NCBI GenBank assembly: GCA_000432515.1
Contig: HF996013.1
Coordinates: 52,506 to 116,505, forward strand
Source of the DNA: Bacteroides sp. CAG:545
GTDB taxonomy: Bacteria; Bacteroidota; Bacteroidia; Bacteroidales; UBA932
Length of the DNA stretch: 64,000 nt
Direction of reading: 5' to 3'
A model generated the notes under the pieces. It searched no databases. It saw nothing but the letters and a program-made list of their open reading frames with translations, and was not told the origin of the DNA. Made by a program: the position numbers and the translations under genes. This document shows positions 53,036 through 63,510 of this stretch, piece by piece; position 1 is the first letter of the stretch; each line of letters begins with the position of its first letter.

Positions 53036-54685
53036 TTACTCGCCGTATTCCTTATTTGTTAGCACACCTCCGGATGCTGCGACCTGGTCTGCAGGTATCG
53101 GCCAATAACGGTTGCACGGGCGGACATTCTGGCTGATGAGCGAGCCCGTGTTGTATTGTCTGGTGCGTTCATACCATATTCCCCAGCGCACAAGGTCGAA
53201 CTTGCGGTTGTATTCGCCCAGAAGCTCCTTCGCGCACTCGCGCCGGATTTCTTCCATAAGGAGGTCAGCATTGCCGCCGACATCCGCAAGACTGAGGTCT
53301 GACAGGCCCGCACGGCTGCGTACCATATTGAGATAATGCAGGGACGATGCGACGTCGCCTTTCATCAGATTCGCTTCCGCAAGTCCGAGGACAGCGCCTG
53401 CGTATCGGAAATTCTTGTAATTATTCGCGTCGCGGGTACTTCTCATGTCCGGACACCAGAATTTGTTGCCAAGCCATGGAGTGCTGGACTGGTTCATCCT
53501 AGACCATGTCCCGTCGGCATTCTTGGAACCGAAGAACATGACCTGCTTTTCTCCGGTTCTTCCGGCATCGTCAGGGTCATAACCCAGCCATCGCCATGCA
53601 AGGTTTCCGGACCCTCCGCGGGCGGTCTTGGACCAATTCGAATACTCTCCCGACCTAAGGTCATCTGAAAGGAACGGTAACAGATTCTGGCAGAGGAACG
53701 GCGTAGGACGCACTGACGTGTAGGTCATCGCATGAGAACCGAGTTCCGGAATACCGATTCCATAGTAGATGTCAGAGATGATATCTTCCTGCGCAAACTC
53801 GTCACTGACAATGTTTTGGGCACGCAACGGAGTAGTCCAGCTTGCCAGTGTCCCGACAATCTGGAGACCGTTGGCCTCGTAGATGTTAGGGACTTCCCAT
53901 ATTGATTCGCGGCTGTATTTCACGCTGAAAGGCACGTCGGAGAGAGGATACTGTGAGAGGTCGCCATAAATGGTTTCCAACTGTCCGAAGAATTCCAATG
54001 CTCCGTCCCAATCCTTGTTCCACAGGCAGAGTCTGCCTCCGAGCATAAGGCCCAATGCACGGCTGACGCGGTAGTCGGTGCCGGAATCGTATGTCCTGCG
54101 TGCAGGCATTGCGGACAGATTCTTACGGAGTTCTCCAATGCAGAAGTTACGGATTTCCGCAGCGGACATCCGCGGAAGTTTCACGATTCTCGTCCTGTTT
54201 TCTTCAGTAACACGTTCAGTATAGAACGGAACGTCGCCGAATGTGGAAGTCAGGATATACCAGTAGAAAGAACGGAGGACAGCGGCTTCCGCATAGAGTG
54301 GAGCGGCCTCGTTTTCATCGATATAGCCTTCAGAGACTGCCCTGTCCGTGTAAAATATCATATTATTGGTACGGGACACGCCCTGATAGCCGCGCTGCCA
54401 GACAAGGGATGCGGCACCCGGACGGGCCGGGGCGATATCACAGACCGCATCTATCTGATTGTCAATGTTCAGATACATCAGGTCGGTAGCGCATTCGCAC
54501 ATTTCCCAGAAGCCCATATTGGTATAGATAAGCTTCAGCGGAGAATAGCAGGCATTGAGTCCTGTCTTGATCTGTTCCACACTGCGGTAATATTTGTCAC
54601 CTTCAGTGTAGGACGTAATCTTTTCCTTCAGCGAACATGAAATCGCGCCGAAGATCAGCAAAGCTATTGCAATTGTCTTTTTCAT
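53036..54685 (-). CDS. susD: SusD/RagB-family nutrient-binding outer-membrane lipoprotein
   Basis: 549 residues. The lipoprotein signal ends LIFGAISC, then SLKEKITS. Helical TPR-like SusD core: YYRSVEQIKTGLNACYSPL, RTNNMIFYTDRA, YAEAAVLRSFYWYILTSTFGDVPFYTE and, near the end, LNMVRSRAGLSDL and RRECAKELLGEYNRKFDLVRWG. It caps the SusC channel and delivers oligosaccharide. It starts 3 bases after the susC stop. Confidence 0.96.
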   Translation of the reverse strand: MKKTIAIALLIFGAISCSLKEKITSYTEGDKYYRSVEQIKTGLNACYSPLKLIYTNMGFWEMCECATDLMYLNIDNQIDAVCDIAPARPGAASLVWQRGYQGVSRTNNMIFYTDRAVSEGYIDENEAAPLYAEAAVLRSFYWYILTSTFGDVPFYTERVTEENRTRIVKLPRMSAAEIRNFCIGELRKNLSAMPARRTYDSGTDYRVSRALGLMLGGRLCLWNKDWDGALEFFGQLETIYGDLSQYPLSDVPFSVKYSRESIWEVPNIYEANGLQIVGTLASWTTPLRAQNIVSDEFAQEDIISDIYYGIGIPELGSHAMTYTSVRPTPFLCQNLLPFLSDDLRSGEYSNWSKTARGGSGNLAWRWLGYDPDDAGRTGEKQVMFFGSKNADGTWSRMNQSSTPWLGNKFWCPDMRSTRDANNYKNFRYAGAVLGLAEANLMKGDVASSLHYLNMVRSRAGLSDLSLADVGGNADLLMEEIRRECAKELLGEYNRKFDLVRWGIWYERTRQYNTGSLISQNVRPCNRYWPIPADQVAASGGVLTNKEYGE

Positions 54686-54688
54686 ATT

Positions 54689-57600
54689 CTAGAAGTTCAT
54701 CTGAAGATTAATCACGAATGTTCTCGGGCGAGGAAATGCGCCATCATCGATACGACGTGTCACTGAACTGGTGGAGACATCCGGATCGAATCCGTTATAG
54801 CGTTTCCAAAGCAACAGGTTCTCACCGCTCGCTCCCACGACGATGCTCTTGCACCAGTTCTTGGCAATGTTGAAGCGGTAGCTCAATGAAACCTCTTTCA
54901 GTCTCACATAAGACGCATCATAGATCATGCGGTCACTGGCATTGTAATCCTCCTTGCCGGCACGAGGGATATCAGAGTCAGGATTCAGTTCCGGGTCCCA
55001 CGAATTCAGCATGAAACGATACTTGTTGTATGCCCTGGAGCCGCTTCCTGCAAGGATTTCACTGATGTTGTAGATTTTTCCGCCCAATGACCATGTCGTA
55101 TAGACTTTCAATGAAAGATTGCCGATGGTGAAATTGTTCTGGAAGCCTCCATACAGGACAGGGTCAGAATTGCCCTGATATACGAGGTCGTTCTGGTCGA
55201 GCAGTCCGTCATTGTTCTGGTCCACGAAACGGCTGATACCCAGCTGGGAAGTACCGGAGCTGACGTATGTCTTGGAGATTTTGTTACGTTCAATCTCATC
55301 ATTGCTGTGCCATACTCCGGCATACTGATATCCCCAGAGGGAATTCAAAAGGATAACCTGCACGGTAGCCATACAGAAGCTGCGTGGTGTTGCGGAAATT
55401 CACATAGGTCGGCACTAGACGGTCCTCACCTGCATCAATCACTCGCTGGTCATTGTGAGAAACCGTAAGCATCGTACTCCATGATAATTTTTTCGAGACG
55501 ATGTTGCGCGTCGTGAGAGTGACTTCAATTCCGCGGTTACGGGTACTTCCCATATTGGTAAAATATGTGTCGTATCCAGTTGACTGGTTGGTTTTCATAG
55601 CCAAAAGGAGGTCTGAAGTATTTGACTGATATGCATCTACTTCGAGATTCACTCTCTCTCCGAATGCTACGAAATTAAGACCGACATTATATGAGTCCGT
55701 TGTCTCCCAAGTAAGGTTTCCATTGCTCAGACGAGTATCATAGTATGCGATAGGGCGGTAATCTCCCAGCATCCAGACTCCCTTGTCGGAGGTCAGTGTC
55801 GATTGGGACATATAGGTTCCTATGGCATCATTGCCGCTCCGGCCGATACTTGCCCTGAGCGAAAGGTCGTCCAGCCAAGACACCCCTGCCAGGAAATCTT
55901 CCCTGCTGATGTTCCATCTCACTGCTGCGGCCGGAAATACACCCCACTTGCGGTTCGCTGCGAAGTTCGAGGCACCGTCGGCACGCATTGTCAATGTCAG
56001 ATAGTATTTCTTCAAATAATCGTAGTTGACTCTGGCGAGGAAAGACATGGAAGTCTTGATGTTCTCGTAGCTGCGTGTCGTGATGCAACGTTCATCCAGA
56101 AGGCCACCGAGATTCTTGTATGTGACATTGTCATCCATATAGCCTTCTCCATTGAACCAATTGTAATTCAAGTTCATACGCTCTGCCGTAAAGCCTGCAA
56201 GCAGATTGAGGGTATGACGGCGTGCGAATGTACGGTCGTATGTAAAAGTATTTTCGCTGAGAAGGACTTGACGGTCCTGACGGATTGCGGTTGCTGTTCC
56301 TCCGGTGAGATTTCGCTGCGCGACAGGGAGTGTAGAAGGAGCGTAACGCAATGATTGATAAGCGTCTGTCGTGAACGAGAACTTGCTGACGAATGATGCG
56401 AAACGGTTGAATATGAGACGCACCCAAGGCAGAAGGTTCAGATTCGTCTGCTTTACATCATAGCTGATCTGCTTGGCACTGATATATGGATTGTTGAACG
56501 GAGCTCCGCCTGAAGCGTATTCCGAGCCGAAAGTATTCCATGTATCATTGATGCCGAGCAGCGGGCTGAGATATATGGCGGCCGTACTGCTGGTTCCCGT
56601 TATGGATGCGCTGGACTTGTCCGTATGGCGCTCCGCATAATACAGACGGGCTCCTGCACGCATCCATTTGAGTGGCTGCGTCTCCACACTCACCCTGCCG
56701 CTTATACGTTTGAATCCGGATCCGATTACGACACCTTTCTCATCATGATAACCGAAAGAAGCAGATGCACGGGTGACATTGGTACCGCCCTGTGCCGAGA
56801 ATGAATAATCCTGATACACACCGGTTTGCGAGAGCGCATCAATCCAGTCCGTGCCTTTTCCTTTATTGAGGACCTCGTCCTGAGGAAAATAGAAATTACG
56901 GGACGGATTTTCTTTTCCGCCGATGTATTCGGAAATGTAGTGCGTCATGTTGCAGTACTGCGCGAATTCCGAGGCATCCATCAGATCAAGTGTTCCTGCA
57001 ATCCTGGAAACGCCTGCGGCTGCCTTGAAATTGGCAGTGAAGTTGCGGGATGTCTCACGCTCTGTCGTGATGAGGATAACGCCATTGGCTCCACGTGAAC
57101 CATACAGAGATGTGGATGACACGTCTTTAAGGACAGAAATGCTCTTGATGTCGGCAGGATTGATTTCGTTGAGGTCTGACACTGCGTCGATTACGCCATC
57201 CACCACAATCAGCGGCGCGTTGCCCGCACTGATGGATCTGGCTCCACGAATCTGAATGGACGCTTCCGCACCGGGTTCTCCCGTCGATGACATCATGTCC
57301 ATACCTGCCACACGTCCCTGAAGGGCCGAGCTGACCGATGATGCCGGAATATCGTTCAATGATTTCATGTCCACTACGGAAACAGCGCCTGTAAGGTCGG
57401 ACTTCTTGGCGGTTCCGTATGCTATGACGACCACATCGTCCAGCTTGGCTGCATCAGACTTCAAGACCACATCGATCTTCACCCTTCCGTTCACCGGTTC
57501 AAGTTTTGATTCAAAGCCAAGACAACTGAATTCCAGAAATCCGTTTTTGGCTACTGTGATTTCATATTTTCCGTCCGTATCGGTCGCAGTTCCCTTGGTT

Positions 57601-57743
57601 TTCGACTGTTTATCAAGCACATACACCCCAGGCATAGGATTGCCTTCGCTATCCTTCACCGTTCCGCTGACCTTGATGCTCTGTGCGAATGACATTGCGG
57701 CAGAAAAGAGCAGCAGGAAAGTAAATATGAGTATTCTTTTCAT
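54689..57743 (-). pseudogene. susC: SusC/RagA-family TonB-linked outer-membrane protein, interrupted by a single-base frameshift
   Basis: About 1,017 residues when repaired, normal for SusC. Signal peptide, carboxypeptidase-D-like domain (VSGTVKDSEGNPMPGVYV), plug (DVVVIAYGTAKKSDLTGAV, GRVAGMDMMSSTGEPGA, VLKDVSSTSLYGSRGANGVI) and barrel. The frame breaks at a run of four A (55347-55350; TTTT on the coding strand). As read it continues to a stop at 55299. With one T fewer it becomes GYPLNSLWGYQYAGVW and joins smoothly to the last 220 residues, which end FVINLQMNF. Either a recent mutation or a sequencing error; all other parts look intact. Imports oligosaccharides with SusD. Confidence 0.9.
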
Positions 57744-57763
57744 ATATGCGTACTTTTTTTATT

Positions 57764-59896
57764 CTATTTGATTGTCGGTTTGTTTCCTGTAGCATAGATT
57801 TCGCCAGAGCATTTGTCCACAGCGTCTGCAGGCAAAGCCGCAGTAGATTTGCAGTTAGTAATTACTGGAACCGGCGTGACTTTCAGGATGTGGGCAACTA
57901 TGCCGCCCACTGCTCCGATCTTCGCATTGACAGGTGCCAATGTGTTCTTCGTAATTCCGAATGAACCGCTGTTGGTACAATCGGCGATTTCCGTAAATGC
58001 TGTTCCTCCGAGAATTCCTCCCACGAGCGCACAAGGTCTGGAGATTCCGCCGGCAAGAACCGCTCCGGTATTAGTACATCCTGAAATCTTTGCCGGGTTT
58101 GACGGAATGCCCACTACGATTCCGGAAATGCCACCCACGTACAATTGTCTCGCGCCTGACATGGCAGAAGATGCACCACTGGCAATGTTGCTGCAGGCGT
58201 CGATGGTACCGGAATTGGTACAACCAGTGATTTCCGTATAAAAACCGGCAGTAGGCGTAGGATTTACATACATTGCGGCAGCATCTCCTGACAACGGAGC
58301 TATACGCCCCACAATTCCTCCCACTGCATAGGCTCCCTGTGCTCCTGATTTCTGCAATTCATTCTCCCACAATGTAATCTTGCCTTCATTGGAACAGTTC
58401 TTCAGTTTCACGAATACTTCCTTGGTTCCGCCGTATGCTGATGCCAATATTCCCCCCACGGCACATTTATGGAGGCCGGAAGCGGCAATGGCATTTTTCA
58501 GGATAGTGATATTGCCGGTGTTCTTGCAATCCTCGAAGGAGCCGAGGTTACCTTCTGCATCAGGTCTGAACGCTAGACCTCCGCCAATCAACTCATGATT
58601 CCCGGTGAAAGGCAGGTTGATTTCGAAATCCGCGCTGTTCGTGCACGACCGCATCGTGCCGGCATTGGCTTCCACAAGACTGCAGAAATGGAAAATCGCG
58701 TCCACCGTCACGGTGAGTTTCGACTTGTTCTCGCAGTTCTCAATGGTTCCAAGATTGGTTGCTGCCAGAACTGCGGAGGCATTTTCGCCAGGTTCCGTGC
58801 GCAATCCGCCGAGGTTGAGGTTCTTGACCACTGCACCTTCTGCAATTTTCTTGAACAGAGGCCTGGTTATCTTGTTGCGGGTCAATGTATAGTTGCCTCC
58901 ATTCAGGATACCTTCCCAAAGATCAATCTGGTTAAGGTCATCTGCATTGACGATATTTGCGGCAATATTGACCTCGCCGGTATCAGGGTCCACCCAATCG
59001 GAATAATCACCGGCATTGACAGCATCGGCGAAAGTATTCCAGGATTCAGGGCCGGTGATAATCAGTGCTCCTGCGGGGACAAAAGTCCGCTTGCCCCAAT
59101 CGGCGATCACACCTGCGTTTATGCGGGTATTCTCTCGCAACTCAATGACCATCTGACGGTTGTAGCTGTCTGTGACGGTAATATTGAAACCGTCCGGATA
59201 TTCGCCGGCAGGCACACAAAAATTAAGTTCTGCAGTTTCTGGGCTTCCTGTTGCAAAACCGGCATCTGGAACAGATATTTCGATTCTGTTTTTGCCGTCA
59301 ATGGCTGACAGTTCACCACTGGAGAGGTTCAGACTGAATTTACCTGAAATTGGAGTCGTCAGACTTGTCAGTACAATGCCTGAGATCTTATTCTTTCCGA
59401 AATCCATGGCAATGCGCACTACGCCACAGAGGTTCTTCAGTTCAAATTCGGTTTCGGAGGATTTTCCGTAGAGGACGGCTGCACCACTGCTGAAGGAACC
59501 AGGAGTCCATTTTTGGACAGCCTGAAGCGAGACCTCGGCTGCTTCCGAATCCATTGCATCACATATCCAGCTCGGATAGACGACTCCATAAGGGGCATTG
59601 ACTTCACCCACATCGAATGTTGCCTTCACATCCTTATCTCCGATTCCATGGAGAGGCGCAGAACGCTTTCCGTTCACGATGATACGGTCACCTTCACACC
59701 AATATACAGGATATACATCCCCGTTCATGTCCCCGAGAACAGTCTTGGAGGCTATTCCGGAACTCAACGACAGACTAACATTCTTCTCAGGAACCGGTTC
59801 CGGTTTTGTTCCGCCAGTTGTTTCCGTTTTCCCGCAACTTGAAAGACTCACCTGGGCGGCTACAAGTGCGATCAGTGCCAAAAGTCTCGTTTTCAT
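57764..59896 (-). CDS. surface lipoprotein: fimbrillin-like N-domain plus GLUG-like beta-repeats
   Basis: 710 residues. The lipoprotein signal ends VSLSSC, then GKTETTGG. The N-domain (~40-275) carries SKTVLGD..VYPVYWCEGDRIIVNG..APYGVVYPSW, as in the proteins at 48143 and 59942. From ~residue 340 GLUG-like repeats follow (GTIENCENKSKL, GNITILKN, TEITGCTNSGTI, AKISGCTNTGAV), alternating with Gly-rich GGI turns. It ends GNKPTIK. Close relative in layout of the 832-residue protein near the operon end. It lies 20 bases upstream of susC, so it is inside the operon. Probably a surface adhesin or glycan-binding stalk. Confidence 0.8.
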   Translation of the reverse strand: MKTRLLALIALVAAQVSLSSCGKTETTGGTKPEPVPEKNVSLSLSSGIASKTVLGDMNGDVYPVYWCEGDRIIVNGKRSAPLHGIGDKDVKATFDVGEVNAPYGVVYPSWICDAMDSEAAEVSLQAVQKWTPGSFSSGAAVLYGKSSETEFELKNLCGVVRIAMDFGKNKISGIVLTSLTTPISGKFSLNLSSGELSAIDGKNRIEISVPDAGFATGSPETAELNFCVPAGEYPDGFNITVTDSYNRQMVIELRENTRINAGVIADWGKRTFVPAGALIITGPESWNTFADAVNAGDYSDWVDPDTGEVNIAANIVNADDLNQIDLWEGILNGGNYTLTRNKITRPLFKKIAEGAVVKNLNLGGLRTEPGENASAVLAATNLGTIENCENKSKLTVTVDAIFHFCSLVEANAGTMRSCTNSADFEINLPFTGNHELIGGGLAFRPDAEGNLGSFEDCKNTGNITILKNAIAASGLHKCAVGGILASAYGGTKEVFVKLKNCSNEGKITLWENELQKSGAQGAYAVGGIVGRIAPLSGDAAAMYVNPTPTAGFYTEITGCTNSGTIDACSNIASGASSAMSGARQLYVGGISGIVVGIPSNPAKISGCTNTGAVLAGGISRPCALVGGILGGTAFTEIADCTNSGSFGITKNTLAPVNAKIGAVGGIVAHILKVTPVPVITNCKSTAALPADAVDKCSGEIYATGNKPTIK

Positions 59897-59941
59897 TTTT
59901 ATTGATTGGTTATCAGTCTCTTAATAATTAAGCAATGTATT

Positions 59942-61921
59942 TTATTTGAAATCGAATAAAGTATTCACAATCCTGCCTCTTACTACATAGAGATATCCGG
60001 TATCCCCTTCATGATCTTTTCCGCCAGAGCCATAAACGGCAAGTATTTCATCACCGCCGAGTGGACAAAGCGAATTCCATTTGGCACTGGCCTTGGTCTG
60101 GTCTATCGCAAACGGTCTGGTAACTCCCCGCATTGTACTGAATTTGTTCTTGACCAATTCTGATTTAGGGCATATCTGGACTTCCATTGCCGTATGCTTA
60201 TATCGTTCGTCATGAGTACTTTGCGGCGCACCGTTCGTCGTCTGATACGACATTACGAAATAATTGTCCGTCTGTATCAGATACGGGGCGCCGGAGTATA
60301 TCGCAGCACTCTTGAGCGACTTCTGGAAAGGGTCGAACCTGTAAGGGCTCGGCGCACCGACCTGACGGCTCCAATTATCTGTTACTGAATTATATACGCT
60401 CTGCGGGAAAAATTGATAGTCACCTTCATTCGCCTCGATAGCGACATATATATTGCCGTTATAAACCGTAGCCGTAGGCATCCCGTCGCGTTTCGTAAAC
60501 GTATAACATACAACGCGTTTTTCTCCCCAGGTGTCGCTCCCGTCTTTCGATTCAATGACGGAAATGTTCTGGTAGGTAATCCCGTCGATTGCATAAGGAG
60601 TCTCATCTGCAAAATAAATCTGTACAGTGCCGTCAGGAAGTTCCAGCACGAAAGGCTCATAGCATCCGGAAACATTGTTCGAGGAGTAGAGTCTCTTGAG
60701 TTTGCTCCAGGTAGTTCCATTGTCATCGGACGTGCTTATGGAGATATGGAACGGATAGACTGTCTTGTCTTTATTGGCGACCTTTGTATCTTTGACTCTT
60801 TCATTCACAGCATAAATTATACGTCCCGGATGATGGGGATTGTTTGCACTGAGCTGTGCAAATTCCGGATTGTCCATCCTGTGTGACAGACTGTCTTTCT
60901 TATAGGCGGAAACGACAACTTTTGCCTCGGTCCATGTAGATCCATTGTCCTTACTGAAACGGGCATATGCATGCCAAGTATTTGAGTAGCAAATCATTAA
61001 TCTGCCATCATTTAGACGGTGCGCACGACCATAGGCACTGCACCAACCAGATACAAGGACAGGCTTGTCCCAGACAATGCCAAGCATATTGCCTTCGACT
61101 TCCTCAATATCTGAAGTAGTATTTTCAAGTGCGGTGAATGTCAATTCAGGTGCATTGGTGATCACGCCGGCTTTCAGTTCCACTTGCGTGTCGGTAGTAG
61201 CCTTCAGGAATGTGCCTCTGGCATCGGAAAACATTATGCTGAAACCTTCCTTGAAAATCTGTGGCGGAACGGCTATGCAGAAGTCGGTAAGACAGGTTTC
61301 GTTTCCGGCTGATTTCAAAGTTATCGTTTTCACTCCATCTCCGGAGACGTTGCCAAGAACAGGATTGCCGGCATTGAATGAAAATTGTCCCGCGACGGAT
61401 TCGGAGGCATTGCCCTTGAATATTGCTTTGGTAGCCAAGCGTTTGCTGCCAGACTGATATTTTACTTTTATGCGGAGGTATGCGCATAACTGGCGGAAAC
61501 GCAATTCTGAGGTTGCACTGGTCGCCGCCATCACGGCTGTGGCAGGGTCGAAAGATCCGGCTGTTGTCGTCTGCTCCGATTTTATTGTTATCACGTCATT
61601 AACCAGAACATCAGCAGGATAAACGGCAGTATATGGTGCAGTCAATGATTTTTCTGTAGTAAACGTGGCAGAGTTAGCCCCCGCCTCTTCTGCTGAAAGC
61701 GGTCTGGACACGACTCCATTTACCGCTATGCGGTCACCTTCAGACCAGAGGACCGGATACTTCCCGTCCGTCTTTTCGCCAAGTTCCGTCTTGGTTGAGG
61801 AACTTTCTGAAACGGCTTGGAAGACGGTTCCTGATTCCAGTTCTGATATGGATTCCGTACATGCCGACATTGACAGCAATGCTGCGGAAATCATTATGTA
61901 TGTGGTTATTCTGCTTTTCAT
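59942..61921 (-). CDS. surface lipoprotein: fimbrillin-like N-domain fused to a sialidase-fold domain
   Basis: 659 residues. The lipoprotein signal ends LLSMSAC, then TESISELE. The N-domain (~35-275) has TKTELGE..YPVLWSEGDRIAVNG..APYTAVYPAD. The C-terminal ~380 residues are a six-bladed sialidase-type propeller with Asp-boxes (SKDNGSTWTEA, STSDDNGTTWSKL, ESKDGSDTWGEK) and AYGRAHRLNDGRLM, CYEPFVLELPDGTVQIYFADE. The same propeller stands alone in the next gene upstream. Candidate families are GH33 (sialidases) or GH93 (exo-arabinanases); the arginine triad of true sialidases is not obvious. Confidence 0.82.
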   Translation of the reverse strand: MKSRITTYIMISAALLSMSACTESISELESGTVFQAVSESSSTKTELGEKTDGKYPVLWSEGDRIAVNGVVSRPLSAEEAGANSATFTTEKSLTAPYTAVYPADVLVNDVITIKSEQTTTAGSFDPATAVMAATSATSELRFRQLCAYLRIKVKYQSGSKRLATKAIFKGNASESVAGQFSFNAGNPVLGNVSGDGVKTITLKSAGNETCLTDFCIAVPPQIFKEGFSIMFSDARGTFLKATTDTQVELKAGVITNAPELTFTALENTTSDIEEVEGNMLGIVWDKPVLVSGWCSAYGRAHRLNDGRLMICYSNTWHAYARFSKDNGSTWTEAKVVVSAYKKDSLSHRMDNPEFAQLSANNPHHPGRIIYAVNERVKDTKVANKDKTVYPFHISISTSDDNGTTWSKLKRLYSSNNVSGCYEPFVLELPDGTVQIYFADETPYAIDGITYQNISVIESKDGSDTWGEKRVVCYTFTKRDGMPTATVYNGNIYVAIEANEGDYQFFPQSVYNSVTDNWSRQVGAPSPYRFDPFQKSLKSAAIYSGAPYLIQTDNYFVMSYQTTNGAPQSTHDERYKHTAMEVQICPKSELVKNKFSTMRGVTRPFAIDQTKASAKWNSLCPLGGDEILAVYGSGGKDHEGDTGYLYVVRGRIVNTLFDFK

Positions 61922-61969
61922 TTCTTAGTAGTCCGGTAGTAGTCAAGTCGGTTTGAGGCCGAAGTATAT

Positions 61970-63175
61970 TCACTTCATCATTATCTTTCCCCTCCGGATG
62001 TAGATATTGCCGCTCAACTGGGTGATTGCCAGAATGTTGTCATCACCGAGATCACAGAGAGAATTCCAAAGGCCATTGTCTCTTGTCTGGTCGATTTCGA
62101 ATGGTCTGATGCTCTCCCGCATTGTCAGGAACTCATGTCCGCTCATTTCATCGATGCGGCATACGGCCATTTCCATCACGGCATTCTTTGTGGTCGGTTC
62201 CAATGCACCTTCCGAAGATTGGTAACAAAGCACGAAATAATTGTCCGTATGGATGAGATATGGCGCACCTGCATAGATGAATGCGCTTTCCATAGATGTC
62301 TTGAATGGATCGAAGCGGTTCAATGACGAGCCATATACTGGAGTTTTCCAATTGTCTGATATCCTGGTACATACGATTTGCGGATGGAATTTGATATTCT
62401 GTCCGTTAGCTTCGATAGCGACATAGATCCAATCTTTATATATCATTGCCACCGGCATTCCGTCGCGGTACTTTTCATTGTAGCAGACGATTCTGGCCGG
62501 TCCCCAAGTATCACCACCATCTTTCGATTCAATTACAGAGATATTCTGATATGTCAGTCTTTTTTCATAATATGGGGTTTCGTCTGCGAAATAAATCTGC
62601 ACTGTACCATCCGGAAGTTCCAGGACACATGGTTCATAACAGCCACGGAGGACATCCCTATCCCATATCTTGGATTTATATACGTCCCGAATTCCTGTCC
62701 AGGTCTTGCCAATGTCGTCGGACGTGGAAATCGCTATGGTATAAGGCGTTTGCGAGCTTTGGTTTTCAGAAGGCCTTATATTCGCAGCATAAATGATTCT
62801 TCCAGGGCGGTAAGGATTCGAGTTACTGAGTTGTGCAAACTCAGCATTGGAAACATTGACGGGAACTGGAGCCGAATAACTATTGTAAGTCATGGCTGTC
62901 CTTGCAGACGACCATGTGCGACAACCATCATTGCTTATCTTGAAGCATCCGTTTCCTCCGCGAGAATAAACGGCCATATAGCTTCCGTCGTTAAGGCGAT
63001 GCACACGTGCATATCCTCCGGGAGCAAGAAGTTGTGCATCTTCCCACTCGACCATTATTCCGCCATGTGATGCCTTTCTTGGTGCAGGAGTACAAGCAGT
63101 ATCCACAGCAGAGAGGCCCATTAGTCCGGCTAAAAAAAGCGGAAGGACCAAAAATCCAAATAATCGGTTATTCAT
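61970..63175 (-). CDS. exported sialidase-fold (BNR/Asp-box) protein, first gene of the glycan operon
   Basis: 401 residues. Hydrophobic signal sequence (LFGFLVLPLFLAGLMGLSA); a Cys follows shortly after (DTAC) but without a proper lipobox. Asp-boxes: KISNDGCRTWSSA, ISTSDDIGKTWTG and ESKDGGDTWGPA; also GYARVHRLNDGSYMAVY, GCYEPCVLELPDGTVQIYFADE and LNRFDPFKTSMESAFIYAGAPYLI. It is homologous along its whole length to the C-terminal half of the 659-residue protein 48 bases downstream, so the pair arose by duplication. Glycosidase of GH33/GH93 type is likely, substrate open. Confidence 0.82.
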   Translation of the reverse strand: MNNRLFGFLVLPLFLAGLMGLSAVDTACTPAPRKASHGGIMVEWEDAQLLAPGGYARVHRLNDGSYMAVYSRGGNGCFKISNDGCRTWSSARTAMTYNSYSAPVPVNVSNAEFAQLSNSNPYRPGRIIYAANIRPSENQSSQTPYTIAISTSDDIGKTWTGIRDVYKSKIWDRDVLRGCYEPCVLELPDGTVQIYFADETPYYEKRLTYQNISVIESKDGGDTWGPARIVCYNEKYRDGMPVAMIYKDWIYVAIEANGQNIKFHPQIVCTRISDNWKTPVYGSSLNRFDPFKTSMESAFIYAGAPYLIHTDNYFVLCYQSSEGALEPTTKNAVMEMAVCRIDEMSGHEFLTMRESIRPFEIDQTRDNGLWNSLCDLGDDNILAITQLSGNIYIRRGKIMMK

Positions 63176-63237
63176 CTTAGTATTAAGTTAAGTAATCCGC
63201 AGTGCTCCTTAAATTAAGAGCATAATGACTACGCATG

Positions 63238-63245
63238 CAAAGATA
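63238..63245 (-). promoter_or_regulatory. probable -7 box of the nine-gene glycan operon
   Basis: TATCTTTG on the minus strand, an exact TAnnTTTG, 63 bases before the first start codon. No -33 TTG at the right spacing is evident. No other TAnnTTTG was noticed in the short gaps of the operon. Confidence 0.5.
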
Positions 63246-63368
63246 TAGAAATGATATTTTTTGATATAGAAGATTTGACACAAAAGATGCAAATATTGAA
63301 TCAAGGTACTATTACCAGACAATGTCAGACAAAAATCGTCCAGTCACATACAAAAGGGGATCGGGGGT

Positions 63369-63473
63369 GACTGTCTGAAAAGTCAAATATTCCTCAGTGA
63401 AAATCGAGAATCCGCTTCTGGCCTTGTAAGGGGTACGGAGTATTTCAGTCTCGCGAGGACTTTTCGGACAGTC
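63369..63473. repeat. 16-bp inverted repeat with 73-nt loop
   Basis: GACTGTCTGAAAAGTC (63369-63384) is inverted at 63458-63473 with one mismatch. A run of nine G (63475-63483) follows directly after the right arm and five G stand before the left arm. No gene is recognisable between them. Confidence 0.65.
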
Positions 63474-63510
63474 TGGGGGGGGGCAAAAGGCGGGTTTCAG
63501 CACACAAGAT

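Noticed and set aside
61970..63175. Firm call of a GH33 sialidase
   Set aside because: Asp-boxes show only the fold; the arginine triad and catalytic residues could not be placed with confidence, and GH93 is equally possible.
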